A DNA stretch of 64,000 nt from Shouchella rhizosphaerae (GCF_900142675.1 NZ_FRBS01000004.1:62001-126000); one strand, 5' to 3'. Positions 1 to 9,021 are shown, counted from the first letter of the stretch. Numbers and translations: made by a program. Notes: generated by a model not told the origin, from the letters alone.

Positions 1-861
1 ATTTGGATAATCCACTTTTAAATGGTGGAAATTAAACGTCATTGACAGTTCACGCTGTTTTGGATTGGAATAGCGTATACAGTCTTCAATCGTCGTTGAA
101 GACATTTCGCCAACGGTTAAGCTATCATACTTGGCTAATACTTCTCGGTTCATTTCCTGCAAGTATTCATGGACACGGGGGCCATCTGTGTAAAATTTGC
201 GGCCGTCCCCTGGCGCAACTGAACCATCATCGTCAGGGAAGCGTTGGTCTTTCGATATTAAGTTAATGACATCAAGACGGAAGCCATCAATGCCTTTATT
301 AAACCAAAAATGCATCATCTCGTAGACATGCTTGCGCAGTTGTTCGTTTTCCCAGTTTAAGTCTGCTTGCGTGACATCAAACAAATGCAAGTAGTAATCA
401 TCCGTTGCTTCATTGTATTCCCACGCAGAACTGCCAAACTTCGATTGCCAATTTGTTGGTGCACCTCCGTCTTTGCCTTCTTTCCAAATATAAAAATCAC
501 GGTACTTCGCTTGTTTGCTTAGCTTCGCATTTTTAAACCATTGATGTTCAGTGGACGTATGGTTGACAACCAAGTCCATAATTAGCTTCATTCCCCGTTT
601 ATGGGTTTCATTAAGAAGTTCTTCAAAGTCGGCCATCGTCCCATAGTCTTCATGGATCGCATAATAATCGGAAATGTCATAGCCATTGTCATTTTGCGGG
701 GAAGCATAAATCGGCGTTAACCAAATGACGTCGATGCCTAGTTCTTTTAAATAGTCTAGCTTTTCAATGATCCCTTGCAAATCGCCAATGCCATTTCCCG
801 TCGTATCGTTAAAGCTTTTAGGGTAAATTTGATAAACCGTACTCGTTCTCCACCATTCCAT
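1..861 (-). CDS. treA: Trehalose-6-phosphate hydrolase, N-terminal part (cut by window edge)
   Basis: Cytoplasmic GH13 enzyme that splits trehalose 6-phosphate into glucose and glucose 6-phosphate after PTS uptake. The first 287 codons are present and the 3' end lies outside the window. The protein begins MEWWRTSTVYQIYPKSF, the typical GH13 oligo-1,6-glucosidase/TreA opening. It then shows the region I strand DLVVNHTS, and GFRLDVINLIS with the nucleophile Asp. The ATG at 861 follows an AAAGGTGG ribosome site. It lies downstream of treP in the same direction but behind a terminator and with its own promoter and TreR operator. Calling it TreA rather than another alpha-glucosidase rests on the treP neighbour and those operators. 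Confidence 0.93.
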   Translation of the reverse strand, partial: MEWWRTSTVYQIYPKSFNDTTGNGIGDLQGIIEKLDYLKELGIDVIWLTPIYASPQNDNGYDISDYYAIHEDYGTMADFEELLNETHKRGMKLIMDLVVNHTSTEHQWFKNAKLSKQAKYRDFYIWKEGKDGGAPTNWQSKFGSSAWEYNEATDDYYLHLFDVTQADLNWENEQLRKHVYEMMHFWFNKGIDGFRLDVINLISKDQRFPDDDGSVAPGDGRKFYTDGPRVHEYLQEMNREVLAKYDSLTVGEMSSTTIEDCIRYSNPKQRELSMTFNFHHLKVDYPN

Positions 862-899
862 TTGTGTTTATCCACCTTTCTCTGTCTCTATTTACCACC

Positions 900-929
900 A
901 GTTTAACACACTTGTATATACAAGTTCAA
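900..929 (-). promoter_or_regulatory. treA promoter with TreR operator in the spacer
   Basis: On the minus strand a -35 TTGAAC (924-929) and an extended -10 TGTTAAACT (hexamer 900-905) are 18 bp apart. The perfect palindrome TTGTATATACAA, the known TreR operator of B. subtilis, fills 912-923 inside the spacer. Repressor binding would block polymerase directly. The -35 overlaps the U-tract of the treP terminator. Confidence 0.75.
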
Positions 930-955
930 AAAAGGAACTGCTAGGCAGTTCCTTG
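926..955 (-). terminator. Intrinsic terminator after treP
   Basis: A 10-bp perfect stem AAGGAACTGC/GCAGTTCCTT (932-941 and 945-954) with a 3-nt loop is followed on the minus strand by a run of T. It sits between treP and treA, so most treP transcripts should stop before treA. Confidence 0.85.
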
Positions 956-964
956 AGGTTGTCT

Positions 965-2398
965 TTAATGGTCTTCCTGCAAACTTTTTGGCTGACGGAG
1001 CCTGCCGTATAACAACGTAATGAGGAATGGCAGTACAATCACGATCGCCATGCCAATAAAGAATGGGATCCAGTCTGTTGGACGAATCGATACGAAGCCA
1101 GGCACGCCCCCTACGCCGATCGAATTGGCGATGACGTTTTGCATGGTAATAAACATACCGGCGATTCCCGCACTTACAATTGCCGCATAAAACGGGAAGC
1201 GGAAGCGCAAGTTGACACCGAAAAGGGCTGGTTCTGTAATGCCGAGCCAAGCTGATAAACCTGATGTCCCCGCTAGCCCTTTTAAATTGGCATTTTTGAC
1301 GAGAAAATACATCGCAAACGCAGCTGAACCTTGGGCAATATTAGACAGCGCCAAAATTGGCCACAAGAACGTGCCGTTGCCTGAACCAACGAGTTGCAAA
1401 TCGACAGCAAGGAATGTATGGTGCATCCCCGTAATGACAAGGGGGCCATAAATAATTCCGTATAAGAAACCTGCAATCCAAGGCAGTGTCGCAAACAGCC
1501 AAATAAAACCATCGGCAATCCAATTCCCAATTGCAAATGTAAGCGGGCCTACTGCAATAAATGTAATAAAACTTGTGATGAGCAATGCTAACGGAGCAAC
1601 CGTCAATAAATGGAACGCGTCTGGTATCCGTTTGCGCAAGAATAGTTCCAACTTGGCTAAAATGATCGATGCCACAAATACAGGAAGCACTTGCCCTTGA
1701 TAGCCAAGTTTATTGATTTCAAGACCAAATAAATTCCAAGTTGGGATTTCCCCCGCCTCACGGGCAGCGCCATAATCCCAGGCGTTTAACAAAGCAGGAT
1801 GGACTAGGATTAGCCCCATCACAATTCCAAGCAATGGGTTGCCGCCAAAACGTTTGACTGCAGACCACCCAATCAGTGCTGGCAAAAACGTGAACGCTGT
1901 ATTAGCAATAACGTGGATAATGTCAGCAAAATCAGCCCACTGTGGGTGAACGTCAATAATGGACGCCCCTGTGTAAAAAATGTCATTTCCCGTTAAAATG
2001 TTGTTGATGCCCATTAACAAACCGGCTGTGACAATCGCCGGCAAAATCGGGATAAAGACATCCGCTAGCACTTTAATTGCCCGTTGCAAAGGGCTCCCTT
2101 TTTTAGCGGCTTCCGCTTTCACCTCGTCTTTGCTTTGCTCCTCGCGCCCTGTGAGAGCCATCAATTCCTTATATACTTTATCTACAACGCCATTGCCAAG
2201 AATAATCTGGAATTGGCCGCTCGCAGTAAACGTTCCTTTTACTGCTTCAATTGCCTCTAAACCGCTTGTATCCACTTCGTTTTCATCGTTAAGCACAAGC
2301 CGAAGCCGTGTTACGCAATGCGTTGCCGAAGAAATATTTTCCTCGCCACCTATAGCGGCAAGAATCTGTTCCGCTGTTTCACGGTAGTTAATTGCCAT
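965..2398 (-). CDS. treP: PTS trehalose-specific EIIBC component
   Basis: Membrane transporter that imports and phosphorylates trehalose using phosphate passed from HPr. The 477-residue protein has an N-terminal EIIB domain with the phosphorylated cysteine in ATHCVTRLRL (about residue 28). A multi-span EIIC domain follows from about residue 110, with the ITEPALFGVNLR signature near residue 390. No EIIA domain is fused, so an external EIIA (probably the glucose one) is needed, as for B. subtilis TreP. The open frame runs further upstream, but that part overlaps the promoter and operators. The ATG at 2398 follows GGAGGAGCAAC and begins the conserved EIIB sequence, so I chose it. Confidence 0.95.
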   Translation of the reverse strand: MAINYRETAEQILAAIGGEENISSATHCVTRLRLVLNDENEVDTSGLEAIEAVKGTFTASGQFQIILGNGVVDKVYKELMALTGREEQSKDEVKAEAAKKGSPLQRAIKVLADVFIPILPAIVTAGLLMGINNILTGNDIFYTGASIIDVHPQWADFADIIHVIANTAFTFLPALIGWSAVKRFGGNPLLGIVMGLILVHPALLNAWDYGAAREAGEIPTWNLFGLEINKLGYQGQVLPVFVASIILAKLELFLRKRIPDAFHLLTVAPLALLITSFITFIAVGPLTFAIGNWIADGFIWLFATLPWIAGFLYGIIYGPLVITGMHHTFLAVDLQLVGSGNGTFLWPILALSNIAQGSAAFAMYFLVKNANLKGLAGTSGLSAWLGITEPALFGVNLRFRFPFYAAIVSAGIAGMFITMQNVIANSIGVGGVPGFVSIRPTDWIPFFIGMAIVIVLPFLITLLYGRLRQPKSLQEDH

Positions 2399-2413
2399 CT
2401 GTTGCTCCTCCTC

Positions 2414-2428
2414 TGTCAGCGTTTTCAA
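2414..2428 (-). promoter_or_regulatory. CcpA-binding cre site in treP leader
   Basis: The minus strand reads TTGAAAACGCTGACA. Its last 14 bases match the published cre consensus TGWNANCGNTNWCA at every position. It lies between the promoter and the ribosome site of treP, where CcpA would act as a roadblock, fitting catabolite repression of trehalose use. Confidence 0.7.
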
Positions 2429-2457
2429 AACGCTCATTTTCCATGTATCCTCGGAAT

Positions 2458-2518
2458 TTGTATATACAAATATGGATGATAACGCTTCAATAATAACCTG
2501 TATATACAAATACGTCAA
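2458..2518 (-). promoter_or_regulatory. treP promoter with two TreR operators
   Basis: Minus-strand -35 TTGACG (2513-2518), 17-bp spacer, -10 TATTAT (2490-2495). One TreR box (CTGTATATACAA, one mismatch, 2498-2509) lies in the spacer. A perfect box (TTGTATATACAA, 2458-2469) lies downstream of the start site, 40 bp away centre to centre. The paired sites on nearly the same DNA face suggest cooperative or looping repression. Confidence 0.85.
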
Positions 2519-2683
2519 TGGGTTCAACTTGACCTTGAGCTAATTCCTCTCCCTATTTTGAGCAATAGTGCTTTATTTTACTTCTAAGAAGTTAAAAAAA
2601 CAGATCCTATTCGGTTTTGCCTCAATATACATAGATTCCTATTCCATGGTACAATCGACTTTATGATAAGGAGGGACTTTGAA

Positions 2684-4294
2684 ATGAATCATGATCCACA
2701 CTTGCATCCATACCCATCAACTCGAATGCCTGTTTACGCAAAAAATGGGATGGTAGCGACATCGCAGCCTTTAGCAGCACAAGCAGGGCTAGAGATTTTG
2801 AAACAAGGCGGAAATGCGATTGATGCGGCGATTGCAACTGCTGCCTGTTTAACCGTTGTCGAGCCTTGTTCAAATGGAATCGGCGGAGACGCGTTTGCGA
2901 TTGTATGGACGGAGGGCAAACTCCATGGCTTAAATGGGAGCGGTCCTGCCCCTGCCTCAATTAGCATCGACAATGTAAAACAAAAAGGGTTTGAGGAAAT
3001 CCCTAAATATGGCATGATCCCTGTAACTGTGCCTGGTGCTCCTGCAAGCTGGGCAGCGTTGTCTGAACGTTTCGGCAAGTTGCCTTTGATTGATGTGTTA
3101 CAGCCTGCCATTCGCCATGCCGAAGAAGGATTCGCCCTCTCCCCTACTGTTGCAAGACAATGGAAAGCAAGCTATGACAAATTTAAAGCGGAGAACAACA
3201 CCGAAGAATTTCAAGCTTGGTTCGAGACATTTGTTCCAAACGGCCACTTGCCAAAGGCAGGAGAGATCTGGAAATCCCCGGACCATGCCGAGACATTGAG
3301 AAGCATTGGCGAAACCAAAGGGGCTTCCTTTTATAAAGGGGACCTGGCTGCAAAGATTGCTGCTTTTTTCGAGAAACATGGCGGCTTCCTATCGAAAGCC
3401 GATTTGGAAAATTTCCAGCCAGAGTGGGTCGACCCAATACATGTTAACTACCGTGGTTATGATGTGTGGGAAATTCCGCCAAACGGCCAAGGACTCGTAG
3501 CTCTTATGGCACTGAATATGCTCAACCAAGTTGATATTGGTGATAAAGAAGCGGTAGACACGTACCATATGCAAATTGAAGCAATCAAACTGGCGTTTAG
3601 CGATGGTCAAAAATATATTACAGATACAAACAATATGAGTGAAAAAATCGAAGACTTGTTGAGCGATACATACGCTAAAGAGCGGCTTCGCCTCATCTCA
3701 GATGAAGCACTGCTGCCAACTGCCGGAAAGCCTAAAGCAAGCGGAACGGTTTACTTAAGTACAGCCGACGCTGATGGAAACATGGTCTCATTTATCCAAT
3801 CCAATTATATGGGCTTTGGGTCAGGGCTAGTTATACCTGGTACAGGGATTGCCATGCAAAACCGAGGGCATAATTTTTCGATGGATCCAAACCACGACAA
3901 TTGCTTGGCCCCTAATAAACGGACCTATCATACGATTATCCCTGGCTTCCTCACAAAAGATGGGAAACCAATTGGCCCATTTGGCGTGATGGGGGGCTTT
4001 ATGCAGCCGCAAGGACATGTCCAAGTCATCATGAATACAATTGACTTTCACCTGCATCCACAAGCAGCGCTTGATTCACCACGTTGGCAATGGGTCGAAG
4101 GCAAGAACATTCTTTTAGAGCCGACATTCCCTCGCCATATTGCTGAAGCATTGGCCCGTAAAGGCCATAACATTTCAATTGCCAATGACACGATGCCGTT
4201 CGGACGGGGCCAAATCATTTGGAAAGATGAAGAAAAAGGCACCTATGTAGGAGGAAGCGAGTCAAGAACAGACGGGGCGGTTGCGCCTTGGTAA
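2684..4294 (+). CDS. ggt: Gamma-glutamyltransferase family protein (YwrD-like)
   Basis: Ntn-hydrolase that would cleave or transfer gamma-glutamyl groups of glutathione-like or polyglutamate substrates. The 536-residue protein has the N-terminal NAIDAAIATAACLTVVEP signature and the GIGGDAF motif. The self-cleavage and nucleophile threonine is about residue 355 in ASGTVYLSTADADGN. The usual TTH after cleavage is TVY here, so the second Thr and the His are replaced. There is no signal peptide, unlike secreted GGTs, so it is probably cytosolic like YwrD. The ATG at 2684 follows AAGGAGGG; an upstream in-frame ATG at 2663 has no ribosome site. It is monocistronic, with its own terminator. Confidence 0.9.
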   Translation: MNHDPHLHPYPSTRMPVYAKNGMVATSQPLAAQAGLEILKQGGNAIDAAIATAACLTVVEPCSNGIGGDAFAIVWTEGKLHGLNGSGPAPASISIDNVKQKGFEEIPKYGMIPVTVPGAPASWAALSERFGKLPLIDVLQPAIRHAEEGFALSPTVARQWKASYDKFKAENNTEEFQAWFETFVPNGHLPKAGEIWKSPDHAETLRSIGETKGASFYKGDLAAKIAAFFEKHGGFLSKADLENFQPEWVDPIHVNYRGYDVWEIPPNGQGLVALMALNMLNQVDIGDKEAVDTYHMQIEAIKLAFSDGQKYITDTNNMSEKIEDLLSDTYAKERLRLISDEALLPTAGKPKASGTVYLSTADADGNMVSFIQSNYMGFGSGLVIPGTGIAMQNRGHNFSMDPNHDNCLAPNKRTYHTIIPGFLTKDGKPIGPFGVMGGFMQPQGHVQVIMNTIDFHLHPQAALDSPRWQWVEGKNILLEPTFPRHIAEALARKGHNISIANDTMPFGRGQIIWKDEEKGTYVGGSESRTDGAVAPW

Positions 4295-4312
4295 CGGATT
4301 AACAAAACGACT

Positions 4313-4352
4313 AGCCAGCTGACAAACGCACATGTTGTCGGCTGGCTTTTTC
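4313..4352 (+). terminator. Intrinsic terminator after ggt
   Basis: Stem AGCCAGCTGACAA/TTGTCGGCTGGCT with one G-T pair and an 8 to 9-nt loop is followed by TTTTTC. It lies 18 bases after the ggt stop. Confidence 0.9.
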
Positions 4353-4479
4353 TATTTCTGGGGCCCCGTTACTTTGTTCGTTTTTTGTTGTCTCCCTATT
4401 ATCCCAATACAAAGAAGCTCGTCATTGCTCTACACTTGAAAGTAAGCAGGTTGCTGCAAATAAATGGGGAGGCGATCAT

Positions 4480-6012
4480 ATGAAACAAGTAGGAATGGGG
4501 CTCTGCTTCACACTCGGGCTGCTTGCCTTCGGGACAGAGGACACATTTGCACAAGAAGAACTCTCGCCAAAACGGGAAATGCGTGCAGTTTGGATCGCCA
4601 GCGTTAACAACATTGATTGGCCGTCGCGTGCTGGCTTATCGGCAGAGCAGCAGCAAACGGAATTTGTATCTATGCTGGATGAAACAAAAGAAATGGGGAT
4701 GAATGCAGTCGTTGTCCAAGTAAAACCGACAGCAGACAGTTTTTATCCATCAGAGTACGGGCCGTGGTCTGAATATTTGACAGGGCAACAAGGCCAAGAC
4801 CCCGGTTACGATCCCCTCGCCTTCATGGTTGAAGAAGCCCATAAACGCAACTTAGAATTCCACGCATGGGTGAACCCGTACCGGATTACGATGAACCATA
4901 CAGACATCAACCGTTTAGCCGAAGGCCACCCTGCCAAAGAACATCAAGATTGGGTCGTCGCCTATGGAAACCAACTTTATTTTGATCCAGGTTTGCCGGA
5001 AGTACGACAATTTCTCGTAGACGCTGTCCGTGAAATCGTCCAGAATTACGACATCGATGCGATTCATATGGATGATTACTTTTATCCTTACCCGATCGCT
5101 GGCCAAGACTTCCCAGATGATGACTCCTTTGCGGAACATGGTAGCGACTTTACAGACAGGGGAGATTGGCGGCGCCACAATGTGAATACGCTTGTTGCCT
5201 CCCTCCAGCAAGCAATCAAAGACGAAAAACCTTATGTGAAATTTGGCATTAGCCCATTCGGAGTCTGGCGCAACAGCAGCACCGACCCAACTGGCTCTCA
5301 TACACGAGCCGGCGTAGAAAACTATGATGACCTTTACGCCGACACCCGCCACTGGATCCAGAACCGCTCCGTCGATTATATTACTCCGCAAATTTATTGG
5401 AACATTGGGTTTGAGGCGGCGGCGTTTGATATTCTTACAGATTGGTGGATTTCAGAAACAACTGGTTCCCATACTCATTTTTACGTCGGGCAAGCCGCAT
5501 ACAAAGTAGGTGTCAATAATGTACCGGCATGGCATGACCCTGAGGAATACCCAAGGCAAATTGCTTACATGCGTGAGCGCCCAGACGTAAAAGGCAGCAT
5601 CCACTTTAGCTTAAAAGACTTGCGTGCCAACCGTCTCGGCGTTAAAGACCGGCTTACAAAAACAGAATACCAGCGTCCGGCGCTAATTCCAGAAATGCCA
5701 TGGCTGGCTGGGACTGTACCGAAAAAACCGACAAACGTCGATTTAGTGAAACAAAAGAATGGAACGGTGCTCACCATCGCTGATCCTAAAAATGAGCATG
5801 CGGCTTATTACGCCATTTACCGATTTGACGGCCAAAAAACCGGTTCTTTGGAAAGCAATGAAAACTTAATCGCCACTGTCCGCAAAGATGGACAGGAAAC
5901 AACGTTTATTGATCACGAAGCAGCGGCAAATCAAACGTACACATACGTCATCACTGCATTGGACCGCCTTCATAATGAAAGCAAAAACGGCAAGAAAGCC
6001 AAGCAAAATTAG
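4480..6012 (+). CDS. Secreted GHL10 (DUF187) glycoside-hydrolase-like protein, YngK-like
   Basis: A 510-residue exported protein. Residues 1-24 form a signal peptide ending TFA-QEE. From about residue 32 the GHL10 TIM-barrel family is clear: REMRAVWIASVNNIDWPSR, FHAWVNPYR, DAIHMDDYFYPY with paired Asp, and GISPFGVWRN. Residues about 400-505 look like a fibronectin type III domain (PKKPTNVDLV to TYVITALDR). The family is related to GH enzymes, and B. subtilis YngK is the nearest relative I recognise; its natural substrate is not established. A GGGGAGGCGATCAT ribosome site precedes the ATG. It is a single gene between terminators. Confidence 0.88.
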   Translation: MKQVGMGLCFTLGLLAFGTEDTFAQEELSPKREMRAVWIASVNNIDWPSRAGLSAEQQQTEFVSMLDETKEMGMNAVVVQVKPTADSFYPSEYGPWSEYLTGQQGQDPGYDPLAFMVEEAHKRNLEFHAWVNPYRITMNHTDINRLAEGHPAKEHQDWVVAYGNQLYFDPGLPEVRQFLVDAVREIVQNYDIDAIHMDDYFYPYPIAGQDFPDDDSFAEHGSDFTDRGDWRRHNVNTLVASLQQAIKDEKPYVKFGISPFGVWRNSSTDPTGSHTRAGVENYDDLYADTRHWIQNRSVDYITPQIYWNIGFEAAAFDILTDWWISETTGSHTHFYVGQAAYKVGVNNVPAWHDPEEYPRQIAYMRERPDVKGSIHFSLKDLRANRLGVKDRLTKTEYQRPALIPEMPWLAGTVPKKPTNVDLVKQKNGTVLTIADPKNEHAAYYAIYRFDGQKTGSLESNENLIATVRKDGQETTFIDHEAAANQTYTYVITALDRLHNESKNGKKAKQN

Positions 6013-6016
6013 AGGT

Positions 6017-6053
6017 TTCTTCCCCCCCTCGCTTAAAAAAAGGGGGGGGTTCC
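6017..6053. terminator. Bidirectional terminator between convergent genes
   Basis: C-rich and G-rich arms (TTCCCCCCCT and AGGGGGGGGTT) form a strong hairpin with A/T tracts on both sides. It serves the plus-strand GHL10 gene and the minus-strand flippase gene, whose stop adjoins it. Confidence 0.8.
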
Positions 6054-7388
6054 TTATTTAAATATCCAGCTTTCTCCTGGACGCATGAGCGCGTTTAAAT
6101 TCAGCTTTTTGCAAATGGTCACGTAATGCAACGAGGTAAGGAGCACAGCACCCATATTCATTCCTAATATGATGCCGTCCATTTTCAAGCTTGGCATCGA
6201 GCCGAGGGCAATCATGAGGCAAAACGAAACGGTTGTTGCGTATAACGAATGCAAGAACGCGTCTTTGACTAAGCCAATGCCAATTAAATAGGCTTGCAGC
6301 GGCGTTGAAAAATAATGGAATAAGAAATAAGGGATCAGTACTTGCAAGTAGCCTGCCGCTGGAGAAGGTCCAAAAAAAGCGGTTGTAATCGGTTCTGCAA
6401 AGAAAAAGAAGGCGAGCACGACTGGCGCGCCATACACCACTGTGACAAGCAAGGACAGCCGCAAGTAATGATGGAGCACATCGTAATGGCGTTTTGCATA
6501 AGCATCCGAAACAATTGGAATGAGCACAACTAACAAGGCATGGGCAATAAAAGCTGGAAAAAAGCCAATTGTAAAGGCAATGCCAGACAATTTCCCATAC
6601 TGGACCATGGCCACGCTTTCGATCATCCCTGCATTGGACAAAGCTTTCGTAATCAAAAAAGGTTTAATCGCAAATGTAGCGGAGTGAAAAATACGCAAAC
6701 CCGTTGTTGGCAATGATACTTGCAACAGTTTTTGATAAACCTCTTTTTTGGGCCCTTTTTTCTGGACATGTGCTTTTTTTGTCTCTCGTATTTTCCCTAT
6801 AAATACAATAACCAAATAAATTAATACAAACAGTTCGCTTAATTTTAGTGCTAGCAACGCCATAAAAATAGCGATGTGGCTTTCAAAGGAAAACAATTTA
6901 AACACGACGAGCAAACCAGCTAATTGCGTCGACCGTTTCAATAAATTGGCCACAGCAATTTTCCCTGTCTCCTGGGCGCCCATCAAATACCCTCTTGCCA
7001 CTGACGAAAACGTAATGATTGGCACGAGCAGCACGAGCATCCATCTAACGCCTGCATGATAAGAGTGGAGCACACTTAGATGGGGAAATACAATCAAGGC
7101 ACCAATCATGACAGCAAGGGCACAAACGAACGCGAGTTGCAGCGCTTTGCCGAGTACATGCCAATGGTAGACAGGTTCTTTCTCGGCAATTAACTTAGAT
7201 ACAGAAACGGGCAATTCAATGCTTGCCAGGACGACAACAAATAGCATTGTTGGCAAAATCGCCATGTACAAACCGAACGCTTCATCGCCGAGCTCTCTTG
7301 CCAATACAACGTTGATCATAAACTCCAAACATTCCCCTACAAACGCCGCGGCGCTCAGCACGAGAACCCCTCGAAAAAACGTATTCAC
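6054..7388 (-). CDS. ykvU: MOP-superfamily polysaccharide/lipid flippase, YkvU/SpoVB-like
   Basis: Integral membrane protein of 444 residues with about 12 hydrophobic segments. It belongs to the MviN/SpoVB/Wzx branch of the MOP flippases. The N-terminus (VLARELGDEAFGLYMAILPTM) and the segment SSVARGYLMGAQETGKIAVANLLKR are typical of the SpoVB group. Length matches B. subtilis YkvU (about 445) better than SpoVB (about 520). A role in moving a lipid-linked precursor during spore envelope formation is inference. Translation probably starts at GTG (7388) after AAGGAG; an ATG seven bases upstream is out of frame. Confidence 0.8.
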   Translation of the reverse strand: MNTFFRGVLVLSAAAFVGECLEFMINVVLARELGDEAFGLYMAILPTMLFVVVLASIELPVSVSKLIAEKEPVYHWHVLGKALQLAFVCALAVMIGALIVFPHLSVLHSYHAGVRWMLVLLVPIITFSSVARGYLMGAQETGKIAVANLLKRSTQLAGLLVVFKLFSFESHIAIFMALLALKLSELFVLIYLVIVFIGKIRETKKAHVQKKGPKKEVYQKLLQVSLPTTGLRIFHSATFAIKPFLITKALSNAGMIESVAMVQYGKLSGIAFTIGFFPAFIAHALLVVLIPIVSDAYAKRHYDVLHHYLRLSLLVTVVYGAPVVLAFFFFAEPITTAFFGPSPAAGYLQVLIPYFLFHYFSTPLQAYLIGIGLVKDAFLHSLYATTVSFCLMIALGSMPSLKMDGIILGMNMGAVLLTSLHYVTICKKLNLNALMRPGESWIFK

Positions 7389-7463
7389 CGTTCATCTCTC
7401 CTTTTTCTCTCTATACAGGCTATGAGACAAGATATTAAAATATGGGTATGTTTTTGAAAGCAT

Positions 7464-7502
7464 AAAAAAGGCCTGCGCTCAGGTGAGTGCAGGCCTCTTT
7501 TC
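7464..7502 (-). terminator. Intrinsic terminator after the AlsT-type symporter gene
   Basis: Minus-strand stem GAGGCCTGCACTC/TGAGCGCAGGCCT is followed by TTTTTTAT, directly after the stop at 7507. Confidence 0.9.
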
Positions 7503-7506
7503 GTTA

Positions 7507-8895
7507 TCAATCATCCCATGTGCTGGCATTTTTTAAACCGGGAATGTTTTTGCTTTTAAAAACAGGATTTTTTCCTTGTTGACGCTGGCTCTGGTAATCC
7601 GAAATAACCGCAAAGGAAATCCCGCCGATTAATAGAATCGCCATTAAGTTCACCACGGTCGTAAAGGCCATAAACACATCAGCTAAAGACCAAACGAGTT
7701 CAATCGCAGCAAGGGAACCGAAAACAACCATAGCGACGACGAGCAAACGGTAAACTTGGAGCCAAATGGTCCCCTCTTTAATAAATGCTAAATTGGTTTC
7801 GCCGTAGTAGTAGTTGCCGACGAGCGAAGTGAACGAAAAAAAGAAAATCGCAATCGCAATAAACGGGACAGCCCAACCGCCGATGAGCTCGCTCAAGGAC
7901 GCTTGTGTTAAGGCGACGCCGTCTACCCCTTCTCCAGCGGTTTGGTAAACATTCGTAAGCAAAATAACAAAAGCAGTCGCAGAACAAATGATAATCGTAT
8001 CAAAAAACACACCTAAAGATTGCACAAGCCCTTGCTTGACTGGATGGGATACATCGGCTGTCGCGGCGGCGTTCGGGACACTTCCCATTCCAGCTTCATT
8101 GGAAAACAAGCCTCGTTGCGCCCCGACAAGGAGCCCGGCAAAAATGCCGACTGTTGCCTCTTTAAACCCAAAGGCAGAACCGATAATAAGAGCAAATACT
8201 TGCGGAATTTGTTGATAATTGCTGATCACCACAAAAAAGACAACACCGACATAGGCCACTGCCATAATCGGCACAACAATTCCTGAAAAGACAGAAATCG
8301 ACCGAATGCCGCCAAAGATAATAACCCCTACTGCTAGAGCAATGACGATGCCGACAGTTAGTCGGTTTAGCCCAAATGCTTCATCCATAGCAACAGCAAT
8401 CGTATTCGCTTGTAGTGAATTAAAGATAAACCCAAATGTGACAGCAATCAATAAGGCAAATACGATGCCAAGCCAGCGTTTGCCAAGGGCCTTTTCAATA
8501 TAATAAGCAGGGCCGCCTCGGAACTGGCCGTCGCGCCTTTCTTTGTACACTTGGGCAAGCATGCTTTCTACAAAGCCAGTAGCCATGCCGATGGTCGCAA
8601 TCACCCACATCCAAAAAATCGCGCCAGGGCCTCCTGTTGTAATCGCAATCGCCACCCCTGAGATGTTGGCTGCGCCTACTCGCGAAGCGGCGCTAATACA
8701 AAACGCTTGAAAAGCAGAGACTTCTCCCTTCTTCGCCTTTTTCTCGGTGACAGCTCGAAACATTTCAGGAAACATCCGGATTTGCACAAAGTTTGACCGG
8801 AACGTTAAGTACAGGCCAACGGCAACTAAAGAAAACACGAGAAAATAGGAAGTAATCCCGTTCATGCTATCTACGATTTGTTGAACAACTTCCAT
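7507..8895 (-). CDS. alsT: Sodium:alanine/glycine (glutamine) symporter, AGCS family
   Basis: Na+-coupled amino-acid importer of 462 residues with about 11 membrane segments. AGCS hallmarks seen: SAFQAFCISAASRVGAANISGVAIAI near the N-terminus, GPGAIFWMWV, FRGGPAYYIEKALG, and RGLFSNEAGMGSVPNAAA in the middle. Length fits AlsT (about 465). In B. subtilis AlsT mainly handles glutamine; the substrate here cannot be told from sequence alone. The ATG at 8895 is followed directly by the first membrane segment. The gene is transcribed alone, ending at a strong terminator. Confidence 0.93.
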   Translation of the reverse strand: MEVVQQIVDSMNGITSYFLVFSLVAVGLYLTFRSNFVQIRMFPEMFRAVTEKKAKKGEVSAFQAFCISAASRVGAANISGVAIAITTGGPGAIFWMWVIATIGMATGFVESMLAQVYKERRDGQFRGGPAYYIEKALGKRWLGIVFALLIAVTFGFIFNSLQANTIAVAMDEAFGLNRLTVGIVIALAVGVIIFGGIRSISVFSGIVVPIMAVAYVGVVFFVVISNYQQIPQVFALIIGSAFGFKEATVGIFAGLLVGAQRGLFSNEAGMGSVPNAAATADVSHPVKQGLVQSLGVFFDTIIICSATAFVILLTNVYQTAGEGVDGVALTQASLSELIGGWAVPFIAIAIFFFSFTSLVGNYYYGETNLAFIKEGTIWLQVYRLLVVAMVVFGSLAAIELVWSLADVFMAFTTVVNLMAILLIGGISFAVISDYQSQRQQGKNPVFKSKNIPGLKNASTWDD

Positions 8896-8974
8896 AATAG
8901 CTCCACCTTTGCTTCTCCCAAAAATATGGTTTTTTCCTTAAGCATCATATCACATTTTTTGCTATTTAAAAGAA

Positions 8975-9020
8975 AACGCCCTATTTAGACTTTTTTCGAA
9001 TTGTCCAAAAGGGCCTTTTC
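8975..9020 (-). terminator. Probable terminator after glpP
   Basis: Minus-strand arms GGCCCTTTTGGAC and GTCTAAATAGGGC can pair with a 12-nt loop, then GTTTTCTTTT follows. It is imperfect but well placed, right after the glpP stop. Confidence 0.65.
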
Positions 9021-9021
9021 T

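Noticed and set aside
2399-2527. Upstream extension of treP to an ATG at 2527
   Set aside because: It would place the promoter and operators inside the coding region, has no ribosome site, and the conserved EIIB domain starts at 2398.
4915-5391. 158-codon minus-strand frame in the GHL10 gene
   Set aside because: It runs opposite a well-supported gene, lacks a ribosome site and recognisable domain, and is a coding shadow.
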